In this document: positions 49,249-57,843 of the stretch, piece by piece
Numbering within the stretch: the first letter of the stretch is position 1
Layout of the letters: every line of letters starts with the position of its first letter
Source of the DNA: CADEGL01 sp050180485
GTDB taxonomy: Bacteria; Pseudomonadota; Alphaproteobacteria; CADEGL01
Assembly (NCBI GenBank): GCA_050180485.1
Contig: JBFXED010000008.1
Coordinates: forward strand, 58,445 to 122,444
Direction: 5' to 3'
Length of the DNA stretch: 64,000 bases
Notes under the pieces: model-generated
The model's input: only the letters and a program-made list of their open reading frames with translations
What the model was told of the DNA's origin: nothing
Database searches by the model: none
Program-made: the position numbers and the translations under genes

Positions 49249-50651
49249 TCCTGCGCCTGCTCTTCTACCTAGTGCAGATCGCGATCCTGGCCGGAATCGC
49301 GGTTTGGTTCGCCGATCATCCGGGCCGCATCGCGGTCGAATGGCTGGATTACCGGATCGATACCTCGGTCGGCATTCTCTTCTTCTTCGCGATCCTGCTG
49401 GCGATCTTCAGCATCGTGTTCTACCGGCTGGTGCGCTTTGTCGTGCGCGCGCCCCAGCGTTTGCGCGAATCGCGCCGCCGCCGCCGCCAGCGCAAGGGCT
49501 ATCGCGTTCTGGCCGAAGGCATGATCGCGGCGGCCGCGGGCCGCCCCCGCGCGGCGGCGCGCCTGGCCAAGCGCGCCCGTGCCTTCCTCGACGAGCCGCG
49601 CCTGACGCTCATTCTTTCCGCGCAGGCCGCGGAGCTGAACGGCGATCGCGCCGAAGCCGCCACCTGCTATCAGGCGCTGCGCGAGAATCCGCAGACGGAG
49701 CTTCTCGGCCTGCGCGGGCTGATCGCTCAGGCGCGCCAGGCCGGCGACACGGCGCGCGCGCTGGAATTGGCGCGCCGCGCCCGCGAGGTGCGTATCGAAA
49801 CGCCGTGGGTTCTGGAAACGCTGTTCGATCTGCAGGTGCGCGCGCGCCTGTGGGAAGAGGCGCAGGCGACGCTTGAGGAGCGCATCCGCCGCCATCAGAT
49901 GGAAGGCGAGGCGGGCGCGCGGCTCAAGGCCGCATTGTTCGATGCGCGCCGTGCCGAAGCGCAAGCCGCGGGCGACACCGACAGCGCCTTGGCCTTCGCG
50001 CGCCGCGCGCACGAGGCGGCGCCGGGCCAGCCCGCCATCGCCGCGCACCTGGCCACGCTTCTGATCGCCGCGGACAAAGCGCGGCGCGCTCGGCGCACGG
50101 TGGAAGAGACCTGGTCGCGCGCGCCGCATCCCGATCTTCTGCCGCCCTATCGCGCGGCCAGTCGCGCCGACGGCGCCTTGGCCTGGGTGCAGGCCGTGCA
50201 GATGCTGGCATCCCTCGCTCCGGGCCAGCCCGAGTCGCGCCTGGCCTTGGCGGGTGCCGCGCTGGAAGCCCATCTGTGGGGCGTTGCGCGCGAGAATCTA
50301 GCACCGCTTCTGGCCGCCGACGCGCCGCGCGATCAAGCCTATGGCCGCGCCTGCCGCTTGCGCGCGACACTGGAAGAAGGCGAGAACGCCGACATGGCCT
50401 CGGCCCGCCATTGGCGCGCGGAAGCGCCCAAGGCCGCCGATCCGGTTTGGCAATGCACCGGCTGCGGTGCCGTCCCCGACGGCTGGACGCCGCTTTGTCC
50501 ACGTTGCGGAATCTTCGATTCCATAGTCTGGCACGTTCCGCCCGAACAGCGCATGGCCGTGCCGCAAGCGGACGGACCATCACCGCCGTCCGGCCCCGCG
50601 CGACCCGTCACGCTCGGCGCGCCGCGCCCGGCTTCGGCCGCCGGATCGTGA
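49245..50651 (+). CDS. hemY: HemY-like TPR membrane protein with C-terminal zinc ribbon
   Basis: A 468-residue protein starting at GTG overlapping the mic60 stop (GTGA). Two transmembrane segments (LLFYLVQIAILAGIAVWFA and GILFFFAILLAIFSIVFYRL) flank the HemY_N periplasmic loop with DHPGRIAVEWLDYRIDTSVG. TPR-like helical repeats then run to about residue 390. The C-terminus carries CTGCGAVPDGWTPLCPRCG, a four-cysteine rubredoxin-like zinc ribbon. The name HemY is historical; it is not protoporphyrinogen oxidase. Confidence 0.9.
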   Translation: MILRLLFYLVQIAILAGIAVWFADHPGRIAVEWLDYRIDTSVGILFFFAILLAIFSIVFYRLVRFVVRAPQRLRESRRRRRQRKGYRVLAEGMIAAAAGRPRAAARLAKRARAFLDEPRLTLILSAQAAELNGDRAEAATCYQALRENPQTELLGLRGLIAQARQAGDTARALELARRAREVRIETPWVLETLFDLQVRARLWEEAQATLEERIRRHQMEGEAGARLKAALFDARRAEAQAAGDTDSALAFARRAHEAAPGQPAIAAHLATLLIAADKARRARRTVEETWSRAPHPDLLPPYRAASRADGALAWVQAVQMLASLAPGQPESRLALAGAALEAHLWGVARENLAPLLAADAPRDQAYGRACRLRATLEEGENADMASARHWRAEAPKAADPVWQCTGCGAVPDGWTPLCPRCGIFDSIVWHVPPEQRMAVPQADGPSPPSGPARPVTLGAPRPASAAGS

Positions 50652-50726
50652 TATTTCCGTAACGCGGCGCGCGCCATGATGGCCGCGCGGTTGCGCTTTT
50701 TGAATGAAGCGAAAGGAGAACGCGTC

Positions 50727-51509
50727 ATGCGCCTGAATGACAAGGTCGCCATCGTCACCGGAGCGGCCAGCGGCATCGGGCGCGAAATTGCGCTCGCCTA
50801 TGCGCGCGAGGGCGCGAAGGTCGCCATCGCCGACTTGAACCAAGCCGCGGCCGACAAGACGGCGTCGGAGATCAAGGCCAAGGGTGGCATGGCACTCGGC
50901 GTCGTGATGGACGTGACCAACGAGGCGCAGGTGGACGCGGGCGTCGAGGCGACCGCCAAGGCGCTGGGCGGCGTCGACATCCTGGTCAGCAACGCCGGCA
51001 TCCAGATCGTCAAGCCGGTGGTCGAGTTTCCTTACGCCGAGTGGAAGAAACTGATCGCCATCCACCTGGACGGCGCGTTCCTGACCACCCGTGCGTGTCT
51101 GAAGCACATGTACAAGCAGGGCCGTGGCGGCAGCATCATCTACATGGGCTCGGTGCATTCGAAGGAAGGCTCGCCGCTCAAGGCGCCATACGTCTCGGCT
51201 AAGCACGGGCTGATCGGCCTGTGCAAGGTGGTGGCGAAGGAAGGTGCGGCGCACGGCGTGCGCGCCAACGTGATCTGCCCAGGCTTCGTGCGCACGCCGC
51301 TCGTCGAAAAGCAGATCCCGGAACTGGCTGCCGAGAACAAGATGAGCGAAGAGGACGTGGTCAAGAAGATCATGCTGAAGGAGACGGTGGACGGCGAGTT
51401 CACCACCACCGAGGACGTGGCCGAGGCCGCCGTGTTCTTCGCCGGCTTCCCCTCCAATGCCCTGACCGGCCAGTCGCTGGTGGTCAGCCACGGCTGGTTC
51501 ATCCAGTGA
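50727..51509 (+). CDS. bdhA: SDR-family 3-hydroxybutyrate dehydrogenase
   Basis: A 260-residue classical SDR matching D-3-hydroxybutyrate dehydrogenases: VAIVTGAASGIGREIALAYA, LVSNAGIQIVKPVVEF, IIYMGSVHSKEGSPLKAPYV, SAKHGLIGLCKVVAKEG, and the family stretch ANVICPGFVRTPLVEKQIPE, followed by the substrate lid with EDVVKKIMLKETVDGEFTT. It links ketone bodies and polyhydroxybutyrate turnover to acetoacetate. ATG at 50727 follows AAAGGAG. It stands 75 nt after hemY. Confidence 0.92.
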   Translation: MRLNDKVAIVTGAASGIGREIALAYAREGAKVAIADLNQAAADKTASEIKAKGGMALGVVMDVTNEAQVDAGVEATAKALGGVDILVSNAGIQIVKPVVEFPYAEWKKLIAIHLDGAFLTTRACLKHMYKQGRGGSIIYMGSVHSKEGSPLKAPYVSAKHGLIGLCKVVAKEGAAHGVRANVICPGFVRTPLVEKQIPELAAENKMSEEDVVKKIMLKETVDGEFTTTEDVAEAAVFFAGFPSNALTGQSLVVSHGWFIQ

Positions 51510-51580
51510 CGGGCGCGGGGCGCGGATTCATGGTCCGCGCCTTGCCTCTCAAAACCCATGGCCGTATGTTCCCGGCCGTC

Positions 51581-51655
51581 GCCGCAGTAGCTCAGGGGTA
51601 GAGCAACGCATTCGTAATGCGTGGGTCGGGGGTTCAATTCCCTCCTGCGGCACCA
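51581..51655 (+). tRNA. tRNA-Thr (anticodon CGU)
   Basis: The acceptor stem GCCGCAG pairs with CTGCGGC. The D arm is GCTC...GAGC, the anticodon stem ACGCA/TGCGT holds the loop TTCGTAA with anticodon CGT, and the T loop is TTCAATT. CCA is encoded after discriminator A. Length 75 nt. It lies 71 nt after the dehydrogenase gene. Confidence 0.96.
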
Positions 51656-51763
51656 TCCTTCCGCCTGCTCTCGCCGTCCAAATCCCCTCGCGGTGTGTGC
51701 AAACCGCACAGGCGATTCGCCAATCAGCCAGGGGAAGAGGGCTAGTTTTCCTATCCAAATTGC

Positions 51764-51809
51764 AAGAATTACCCGACCGCGCGCTCGACCGCCCGCTTGG
51801 GTAATTCTT
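51764..51809. repeat. 11-bp perfect inverted repeat upstream of the RTX gene
   Basis: AAGAATTACCC (51764-51774) and GGGTAATTCTT (51799-51809) are separated by 24 bases. It lies in the 298-bp gap between the tRNA and the RTX gene; nothing else there looks like a gene. It could be a regulator site, an RNA structure or a remnant attachment site. Confidence 0.45.
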
Positions 51810-51953
51810 CATCCGTAAATTCACCCATAAATTCAAATAGTTAAAAATACGTACCGCCACGGGCGGCGAGTACCTAAACGACAAGGCGCGCTTGGAGAAA
51901 CCCGGCCTAAGGCTTTGTGGCAGCGCATATTTTTTGCATGCCTTTGCCTGGTC

Positions 51954-54900
51954 ATGGCAAGCGTCGCAGGCACCGCGGGCAACGACTTCATCCATCGCTC
52001 AGGCGATGGGCTGACGCCGCCTGGCGGCTACACCAACATCACGGGTGTCACGACCGGGGCCGATTCGATCACGGGCGGCGCCGGCAACGACATCATGTAC
52101 GGCGACCTGGGGAACGACACGTTCCTCTATTCGGGCACCAACACCGGCTTCGACACGGTCAACGGCGGCGGCGGCACCGATACGATGCTGGGCTCGTCCG
52201 GCAACGACGTGTTCGGCCTGGGCACCTTCACGAGCACCGGCGGCTTTACGGTCGAGGTCATCAACGGCGGCTCCGGCGGGACCGATACGATCCTCGGTGA
52301 TTCGAACGCCAACATCCTGGATTTCAGCGCGACGACGCTGACCAGTATCGAACGCATCTTCGGCGGCCAGGGCAACGACACGATCACCGGTTCCGCCGCG
52401 GCGGACACGATTTCCGGCGACGCGGGCGACGACACGCTGACAGGCGGCGCGGGCAACGACGTCTTCCTCTACTCGGGCACCGATACCGGCTTCGACACGA
52501 TCAGTGGCGGCACCAACACGGACACGATCCTCGGCACCAGCAGCGCCGACGTGATCGGCCTGGCCCGCTACGTCAACGACGTCGAGAGCATCAATGGCGG
52601 CAACGGCACCGACACGATCCTGGGCAATGACAACGCCAACGTCTTGAATTTCAGCGCGACCACGCTGGCCAGCATCGAGACCATCAGCGGCGGCGCGGGC
52701 GACGACACCATCACCGGATCGAGCGGCAACAACGTCATCTCGGGCGGCACCGGCGATGACACGCTCGATGGCGGGCTTGGCACCAACAGTTATCTCTATT
52801 CCGGCACCGACAACGGTTTCGACACGATCATCGCCAACGGCGGCACGAATGTGCTGTCAGGCTCTGGCAGCAACGACGTCATCGGCCTGAAGAACTACGC
52901 GGACGGCGACGCCGAGACGATCGCGGGCAACGCTGGAACCGATACGATCTTGGGTGACGACAACGCCAACGTCTTCGATTTCAGCACGACGGTCTTATCG
53001 TCCGTCGAGCTGATCGACATGGGCGCCGGCAACGACACATTGACCGGCACGTCCGGCAACGAGTCCATCCTGGGCGGCGCCGGCGATGACTTGTTGGACT
53101 CGGGCGACGGTACCAACGATTTCATGTACGCCGGCACCGACAACGGCTTCGACAGCGTCATCGGCGGCACCGGCAGCGACACGATCAACGGCTCGGCCAG
53201 CGACGACATCATCGGGCTGCGGAACTTCGCCCAGTCGGATTCGATCAATTCCATCATCGGTGGCGGCGGGCTCGACACGATCCTGGGCGACGGTTCGATC
53301 AACATCCTGAACTTCGGCACGACGACGATATCCGGCATCGCGCTGATCGACGGCGGCGGTGGCGCGGACACGATCACGGGCTCGACCGGCAACGACACGA
53401 TCACGGGCGGTGCCGGCAACGACGTGCTGAATGGCAACACCGGCACGGCCGACACCGTCACCTACGAGAACGAGACCGCGCTGGTGACCGTCAATCTGGC
53501 GACGGGCTCCGCGACCGGCACCAGCGCGGGCACCGATCAGCTCTCCGGCTTCGAGAACGTGACCGGCTCGGACTACAACGACACAATCACGGGTTCTACC
53601 GCGGCCAACGCCATCACGGGCGGCGCGGGCAACGACGTCATCGATGGCGGTCAGGGCAACGACGTCTTCATTTATGTCGGTACGGACAGCGGTTTCGATT
53701 CGCTGACCGGCGGGTCCAACACGGACACAATCCTGGGTTCGGGCAGCGACGACGTCATCGGATTGATCGGCGTCGCCGTCGACATCGAAAGCGTCGATGG
53801 CGGACTCGGCAACGACACAATCCTGGGTTCCACCGCGAACAACGTGCTGAACTTCGCTGTCGCGACCATGGCCGGCATCGAGCTGATCGACGGCGGCGCT
53901 GGCAACGACACCATCACCGGCTCGAACACCTCCGGCGACACCATCGAGGGCAGCGAAGGGAACGACGTGCTCGACGGCGGTACGGGCACGTTCACCGATG
54001 TCTTCCTCTTCGCCGGCACTGATACGGGTTTCGATTCGATTCTCGGCAACGCCGGCACCGACACGATCCTGGGCTCGGGTTTCGACGACGTCATCGGCTT
54101 CGTGCGGTTCGTGGCGGCCGACGCGGTCGAATCGATCGACGGCGGCGCGGGCTCGAACACGATCGCCGGCGACGACAACGCCAATATCCTCAACTTCAGC
54201 GCCACGATGCTCGGCAACATCGCCCTCATCAACGGCGGGCTGGGCGCAGACACGATCACGGGCTCGACCGGCAATGACGTGATCGCGGGCGGCCTGGGCA
54301 ACGACACGCTGGCGGGCGGCGGCGGCACCGACACGGTCAGCTATTTCGACGCCATCGCACTGGTGATCGCGGATCTTTCGGCGGGCACGGCCACGGGCGG
54401 CGGCGGCAGCGATTCGCTGACCGCGTTCACGAACATCATCGGCTCGGACTACAACGACACGCTGACGGGCTCAAGCGGCAACGCCAGCCTGATCGGCGGC
54501 CTGGGCGACGACTTGATCTTCGGCGGCACCGGCTTCAACACCGTCTGGGGCGGCGCCGGCAATGACCTCTTGATCGGCGGCGCCACCACGGACCAGCTTT
54601 CCGGCGGCGACAACACCGACACGCTGTGGGGTCAGGGCGGCGTCGACACCATCACGGGCGGCGCGGGCGACGACGAATTGTACGGCGGCGCGGGCAACGA
54701 CTTGCTGATCGGCGGCGAAGGCTACGATATCTACTTCTTCGGGCGCGGCGACGGCAACGACATCATCCAGGACGGCGGAACCTCCGACACCAACATGTTG
54801 GAAATATATTACGGTAATAATGGCCCTCCTCAGAATATCACGCCCGCCGATATCAGCTTCACCAACAACGGCGGCGGCTCGTGGACCATCACGATCACCG

Positions 54901-55025
54901 CGACCAACGACACAGTGACGTTCAGTTCCAACGACATTCACGACATCGTCGTCTGGGGCACCAACCAAGCGTACGACTACACTTGGAACGGCACCGACTA
55001 CGGCTCGCCCGTCCTCGAAACGTAA
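51954..55025 (+). CDS. RTX-type calcium-binding repeat protein
   Basis: About 1,023 residues starting MASVAGTAGNDFIHRSGDG, made almost wholly of haemolysin-type GGxGxDxUx nonapeptides (for example GGAGNDVFLYSG, GGLGNDTLAGGGGTDTVSYF) that would bind calcium in beta-rolls outside the cell. Six longer units of about 110 residues can be seen, each with FLYSGTDTGFDT, a DVIGL block and NANVLNFSATTL. The C-terminal end resembles the haemolysin-type calcium-binding-related domain. RTX proteins use type I secretion through a C-terminal signal; no transporter genes are in the window. A TTG at 51915 would add 13 residues looking like a signal peptide (RIFFACLCLVMASVAG); its ribosome site is poor, so ATG is preferred. 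Confidence 0.88.
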   Translation: MASVAGTAGNDFIHRSGDGLTPPGGYTNITGVTTGADSITGGAGNDIMYGDLGNDTFLYSGTNTGFDTVNGGGGTDTMLGSSGNDVFGLGTFTSTGGFTVEVINGGSGGTDTILGDSNANILDFSATTLTSIERIFGGQGNDTITGSAAADTISGDAGDDTLTGGAGNDVFLYSGTDTGFDTISGGTNTDTILGTSSADVIGLARYVNDVESINGGNGTDTILGNDNANVLNFSATTLASIETISGGAGDDTITGSSGNNVISGGTGDDTLDGGLGTNSYLYSGTDNGFDTIIANGGTNVLSGSGSNDVIGLKNYADGDAETIAGNAGTDTILGDDNANVFDFSTTVLSSVELIDMGAGNDTLTGTSGNESILGGAGDDLLDSGDGTNDFMYAGTDNGFDSVIGGTGSDTINGSASDDIIGLRNFAQSDSINSIIGGGGLDTILGDGSINILNFGTTTISGIALIDGGGGADTITGSTGNDTITGGAGNDVLNGNTGTADTVTYENETALVTVNLATGSATGTSAGTDQLSGFENVTGSDYNDTITGSTAANAITGGAGNDVIDGGQGNDVFIYVGTDSGFDSLTGGSNTDTILGSGSDDVIGLIGVAVDIESVDGGLGNDTILGSTANNVLNFAVATMAGIELIDGGAGNDTITGSNTSGDTIEGSEGNDVLDGGTGTFTDVFLFAGTDTGFDSILGNAGTDTILGSGFDDVIGFVRFVAADAVESIDGGAGSNTIAGDDNANILNFSATMLGNIALINGGLGADTITGSTGNDVIAGGLGNDTLAGGGGTDTVSYFDAIALVIADLSAGTATGGGGSDSLTAFTNIIGSDYNDTLTGSSGNASLIGGLGDDLIFGGTGFNTVWGGAGNDLLIGGATTDQLSGGDNTDTLWGQGGVDTITGGAGDDELYGGAGNDLLIGGEGYDIYFFGRGDGNDIIQDGGTSDTNMLEIYYGNNGPPQNITPADISFTNNGGGSWTITITATNDTVTFSSNDIHDIVVWGTNQAYDYTWNGTDYGSPVLET
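52122..54122 (+). repeat. Six long super-repeats within the RTX gene
   Basis: The [F/Y][L/M/I][Y/F]xGTDxGFD block begins at 52122, 52464, 52791, 53121, 53667 and 54003, spacing 342, 327, 330, 546 and 336 bp. The longer fourth interval holds an extra segment of about 70 residues (VTYENETALVTVNLATGSAT). Similar DNA sequence persists between units. Confidence 0.75.
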
Positions 55026-55047
55026 CGCCGCCGCGCGTGCCGATAAA

Positions 55048-55075
55048 AAAGGGCCGCCCCATGGGGCGGCCCTTT
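55048..55075. terminator. Strong bidirectional terminator after the RTX gene
   Basis: AAAGGGCCGCCCC and GGGGCGGCCCTTT form a 13-bp perfect stem around AT, flanked by A and T runs. It lies between the convergent RTX and lectin-fold-like genes. Confidence 0.85.
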
Positions 55076-55095
55076 GCGGTTTAGACGAACGCTCG

Positions 55096-55761
55096 TCAGT
55101 CGATGGCAAAGCAGTAGAGCAAGCCAGCGCCGCCCGTGCTCTTCAGATCGTCCTGGCTGCAACCGCCGCCGGGGCCGCGCGAAAGATGCGAGGCGTTCCA
55201 AGACCTAGCACCCGCGCTGTCGTCCAGGCCCGTGCGGTCGGAATGGCCGACCATGGCGGCGCCCTGGCCGCTGTTTTTCGTCCAGTTGCCGCAGGTGCGA
55301 TCATCGCCGTCTGGGAACGCCCTGCCGTCGGCCTGCGAGCCGGTCAGGATATCGTGCATGTTGGGCGTGTCGCCGCGCCCGTTGACGACCGCGCCCGTTT
55401 CCGTGAGTGCCGTCTGCTTGGTGATGTTGTTGGCGGCATGCAGCTCGGCCACGTCCTTGGCGATCACCTCGCCCTTGGCATTCTGCCAGGGGCCTTTGCC
55501 GATGCGGTCGCGCGCGTTCACCGCACCCATGCCCTGAGTGCTGAGATAGGCGCGCCAGGATTTGTTGCCCGCGCCTGCGTCGCGCGCCAGCGTTTGGCAA
55601 AACTGGTCGGCGCCGGTGATCCCGCCCAGATCGCCGCCCTTGCCGAGATTGGTGCTGGTGACGAAGAAGGTCATGGCGCTCTGTTGGGCGGACACGCCGC
55701 CCACCATGGCGGCCGCCAGCGCGGCGCCTGCTATGAGCGAAAGACGGAATGCTTTCTTCAC
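55096..55761 (-). CDS. Secreted lectin-fold-like (DUF1554-type) protein
   Basis: A 221-residue protein from GTG with GGGGAGGA just upstream. A signal peptide (RLSLIAGAALAAAMVGGVSA) precedes a domain with FFVTSTNLGKGGDLGGITGA, DQFCQTLARDAGAGNKSWRA, YLSTQ, PNMHDILTGSQADGRAFPDG and CGNWTKNSG, ending GLLYCFAID. This resembles DUF1554/C-type-lectin-fold proteins known from Leptospira and proteobacteria. Four Cys could form two disulfides. Role unknown; adhesion or carbohydrate binding is a guess from the fold. Confidence 0.72.
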   Translation of the reverse strand: MKKAFRLSLIAGAALAAAMVGGVSAQQSAMTFFVTSTNLGKGGDLGGITGADQFCQTLARDAGAGNKSWRAYLSTQGMGAVNARDRIGKGPWQNAKGEVIAKDVAELHAANNITKQTALTETGAVVNGRGDTPNMHDILTGSQADGRAFPDGDDRTCGNWTKNSGQGAAMVGHSDRTGLDDSAGARSWNASHLSRGPGGGCSQDDLKSTGGAGLLYCFAID

Positions 55762-55860
55762 GGCTTCCTCCCCTTGATTTGCGATATCGCCCGCGCTTGC
55801 GCGGATCGCCAGTCCACGCGAACGATAGCACCCCGTCTTGGCCGCTAGAAGCGCGCGCCC

Positions 55861-55876
55861 TGTGACGCCTGTCACT
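55861..55876. promoter_or_regulatory. CRP/FNR-like half-palindrome TGTGA-N6-TCACT
   Basis: TGTGACGCCTGTCACT lies about 100 bp upstream of the lectin-fold-like gene. It matches TGTGA-N6-TCACA except for the last base. A single match is weak evidence. Apart from this, the gap 55762-55997 shows nothing recognisable. Confidence 0.3.
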
Positions 55877-55997
55877 TCGCATCGGGGCGGGTTGTGGGAG
55901 CCTGCGTGCCGTACTGCTCCGGAATCCCCCGCACACGCCGGAGCGGCGCGATCGCCGGCGGCTGGGCCATTCTCCCGGCCGCCGGAACCGTTTCACG

Positions 55998-56189
55998 CTA
56001 AAGCCGCTCGACCGAATCCGCTGTACGCCCCAGCCCGGTCTGGCAGGCCACCTGCGCCTCGGCCTCGGCCTCATCGGCCGTCGCGCGCGGCTTGCCCATG
56101 GCGACGCGCTTGCCGTCGCGCCAGACGGACCAGAGATGCTGTGTGCTGCCGTCCAGGTGCTTCCAGCGTTCGATGACGATTCGGATCAT
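55998..56189 (-). CDS. Small hypothetical protein next to the gamma-glutamyltransferase gene
   Basis: A 63-residue protein, MIRIVIERWKHLDGSTQHLW then SVWRDGKRVAMGKPRATADE. It looks like a three-stranded sheet followed by a helix rich in Ala/Glu (AEAEAQVACQTGLGR). It starts 2 nt after the gamma-glutamyltransferase stop, so probable co-translation. No family recognised. Confidence 0.6.
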   Translation of the reverse strand: MIRIVIERWKHLDGSTQHLWSVWRDGKRVAMGKPRATADEAEAEAQVACQTGLGRTADSVERL

Positions 56190-56191
56190 GG

Positions 56192-57802
56192 TCAGTAGCC
56201 GAGGGCGCAGCCGTCCTTGCGCGGATCGGCGCCGCCGGTGAGTACGCCTTCCCGCCAGTCGATCCAGATGGCCTGACCGCCGCCGAGCGGGCCGTTGGCG
56301 CGGCGCGGGCCTTCCGAGCGGCGCACTACCTTGTGGCCGCGCGCGGCCAGATCCAGCGCGGTCGAATCCGGCAGGCCGCGTTCGTAGTCCAGCACACCGT
56401 CCTGCGAGAAGACGCGTGGCGCAGTCAGCGCTTCCTGCACGTTCATGCCGAAATCGACGATGTTGGAGAAGACCAGCGCCATGCCCATGGGCTGGAACGA
56501 GCCGCCCACGAGACCGAACGGCATCACCGTGCGCCCGTCCTTCCGCGTCATCGCGGGCAGCGAATAGGACAGGGGACGTTTATTCGGCGCCCAGCAATTG
56601 GGATCGGATGGATCGGAATTGTAGTACTCGCCACGGCTGTTCAGGATCACGCCCGACTTCGGTGCGGTCACGCGGCTGCCGAAGAAGTCGACGATCGTGC
56701 TCATGAAACTGACCGCGTTGCGCTCACGGTCAACCACGCACAAATAGGTCGTCTCGGCCGGCCCGCCCTTGGGTGGACTCGCCACCTTCTCCATGGCGCG
56801 GTTGGGGTCGATGCGTCCGGCCAGCGTCTTGGCGCGCGCGGCGGAAAGAATGTCGGCGACCGCCGCTGCCTGGTCCGCGCCGTCGGCGGGCAGGCACGAG
56901 CGCTCGGCATAGGCCAAGCGCGCGGACTCCACCGCCAGATGCAGACGCGCAGCCGACATCGGGTCGAAGCCGCTTAGATCGAAATTCGACAGGATGTTCA
57001 GCGCCGCCTGGGTCACGAGGCCGAGCGAGGGTGGCGGGCACATCAAGAGATCGACGCCGCGATAGGTGGTGCTGACCGGCGCCATATATTCGCCTTTGAA
57101 GTTGGCGAAGTCCTCCAGCGTGTGATGGCCGCCGAGACTCTGCAGCGTCAAGACGATGTCCTCGGCCACGGGCCCGCGATAGAAGCCATCGCGCCCCTCG
57201 GCCGCGATGCGCTTCAGGGTCGCGGCCAGCGCCGGGCGGCGATGGATGGTGCCGGGTTTTGGCGGCGCGCCGGAAGCCAGGAACTCGCCCTTGCTGCCGG
57301 GATCGCGCGCGAGGACCGGCGCCAGGCTGGCCCAATCGCGCACGACGCGTTCGTGCACCGGGTGACCGTCCTCGGCATAGGCGATGGCCTGCGCCAGAAG
57401 CTTGGCCAACGGCCATGTCCCGTGGTCGCGTGACAAGCGGTCCCACGCATCCACCAGACCCGGCACCGCCACCATGTGGGGCGACAGGGTCGGGGCGTGG
57501 TTGATGCCCTTCTGCTTGTACCAATCGAGCGTCGCCGCCTTGGGCGCGCGGCCGATGCCCATATAGGCCTTCACGTCCGCGCCGCCCTTGGGCGCATAAA
57601 GAATGACGCAATCGCCGCCGATGCCCGTCATGGCGGGCTCGACCACGCCCAAGACTGCGTTCGCAGCCAGCGCCGCATCCATGGCGTTGCCGCCCGCCTG
57701 CAGAACGTCGACCGCCGTGCGGGTGGCCAGGGGATGCGGCGTCGCCGCCATGCCGTTCGCGGCATGGACGGCGGAGCGGCCGGGCAGTTCGAAGTCGCGC
57801 AT
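56192..57802 (-). CDS. Gamma-glutamyltransferase-family (Ntn) hydrolase, cytoplasmic
   Basis: A 536-residue proenzyme-type protein. The large-subunit part has ATRTAVDVLQAGGNAMDAAL, GIGGDCVILYAP and YRGVDLLMCPPPSLGLVTQA. The autoprocessing site is ETTYLCVVDRERNAVSF, with the first Thr of the TTY pair as the N-terminal nucleophile. Later come PNKRPLSYSLPAMTRKDG and GLVGGSFQPMGMALVFSNIV. No signal peptide, which fits the HpxW/oxamate-amidohydrolase-like branch better than periplasmic glutathione Ggt. ATG follows GGAGAGG. Lies downstream of an HpcH/HpaI aldolase gene. Confidence 0.87.
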   Translation of the reverse strand: MRDFELPGRSAVHAANGMAATPHPLATRTAVDVLQAGGNAMDAALAANAVLGVVEPAMTGIGGDCVILYAPKGGADVKAYMGIGRAPKAATLDWYKQKGINHAPTLSPHMVAVPGLVDAWDRLSRDHGTWPLAKLLAQAIAYAEDGHPVHERVVRDWASLAPVLARDPGSKGEFLASGAPPKPGTIHRRPALAATLKRIAAEGRDGFYRGPVAEDIVLTLQSLGGHHTLEDFANFKGEYMAPVSTTYRGVDLLMCPPPSLGLVTQAALNILSNFDLSGFDPMSAARLHLAVESARLAYAERSCLPADGADQAAAVADILSAARAKTLAGRIDPNRAMEKVASPPKGGPAETTYLCVVDRERNAVSFMSTIVDFFGSRVTAPKSGVILNSRGEYYNSDPSDPNCWAPNKRPLSYSLPAMTRKDGRTVMPFGLVGGSFQPMGMALVFSNIVDFGMNVQEALTAPRVFSQDGVLDYERGLPDSTALDLAARGHKVVRRSEGPRRANGPLGGGQAIWIDWREGVLTGGADPRKDGCALGY

Positions 57803-57843
57803 GGTTCCTCTCCTGCGTGTCGAAGTGCCCGGCCGTTTCGCGG

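Noticed and set aside
52122..54122. RTX gene repeats as a CRISPR-like array
   Set aside because: Units are about 330 bp, in frame, and encode calcium-binding nonapeptides; no cas genes are present.
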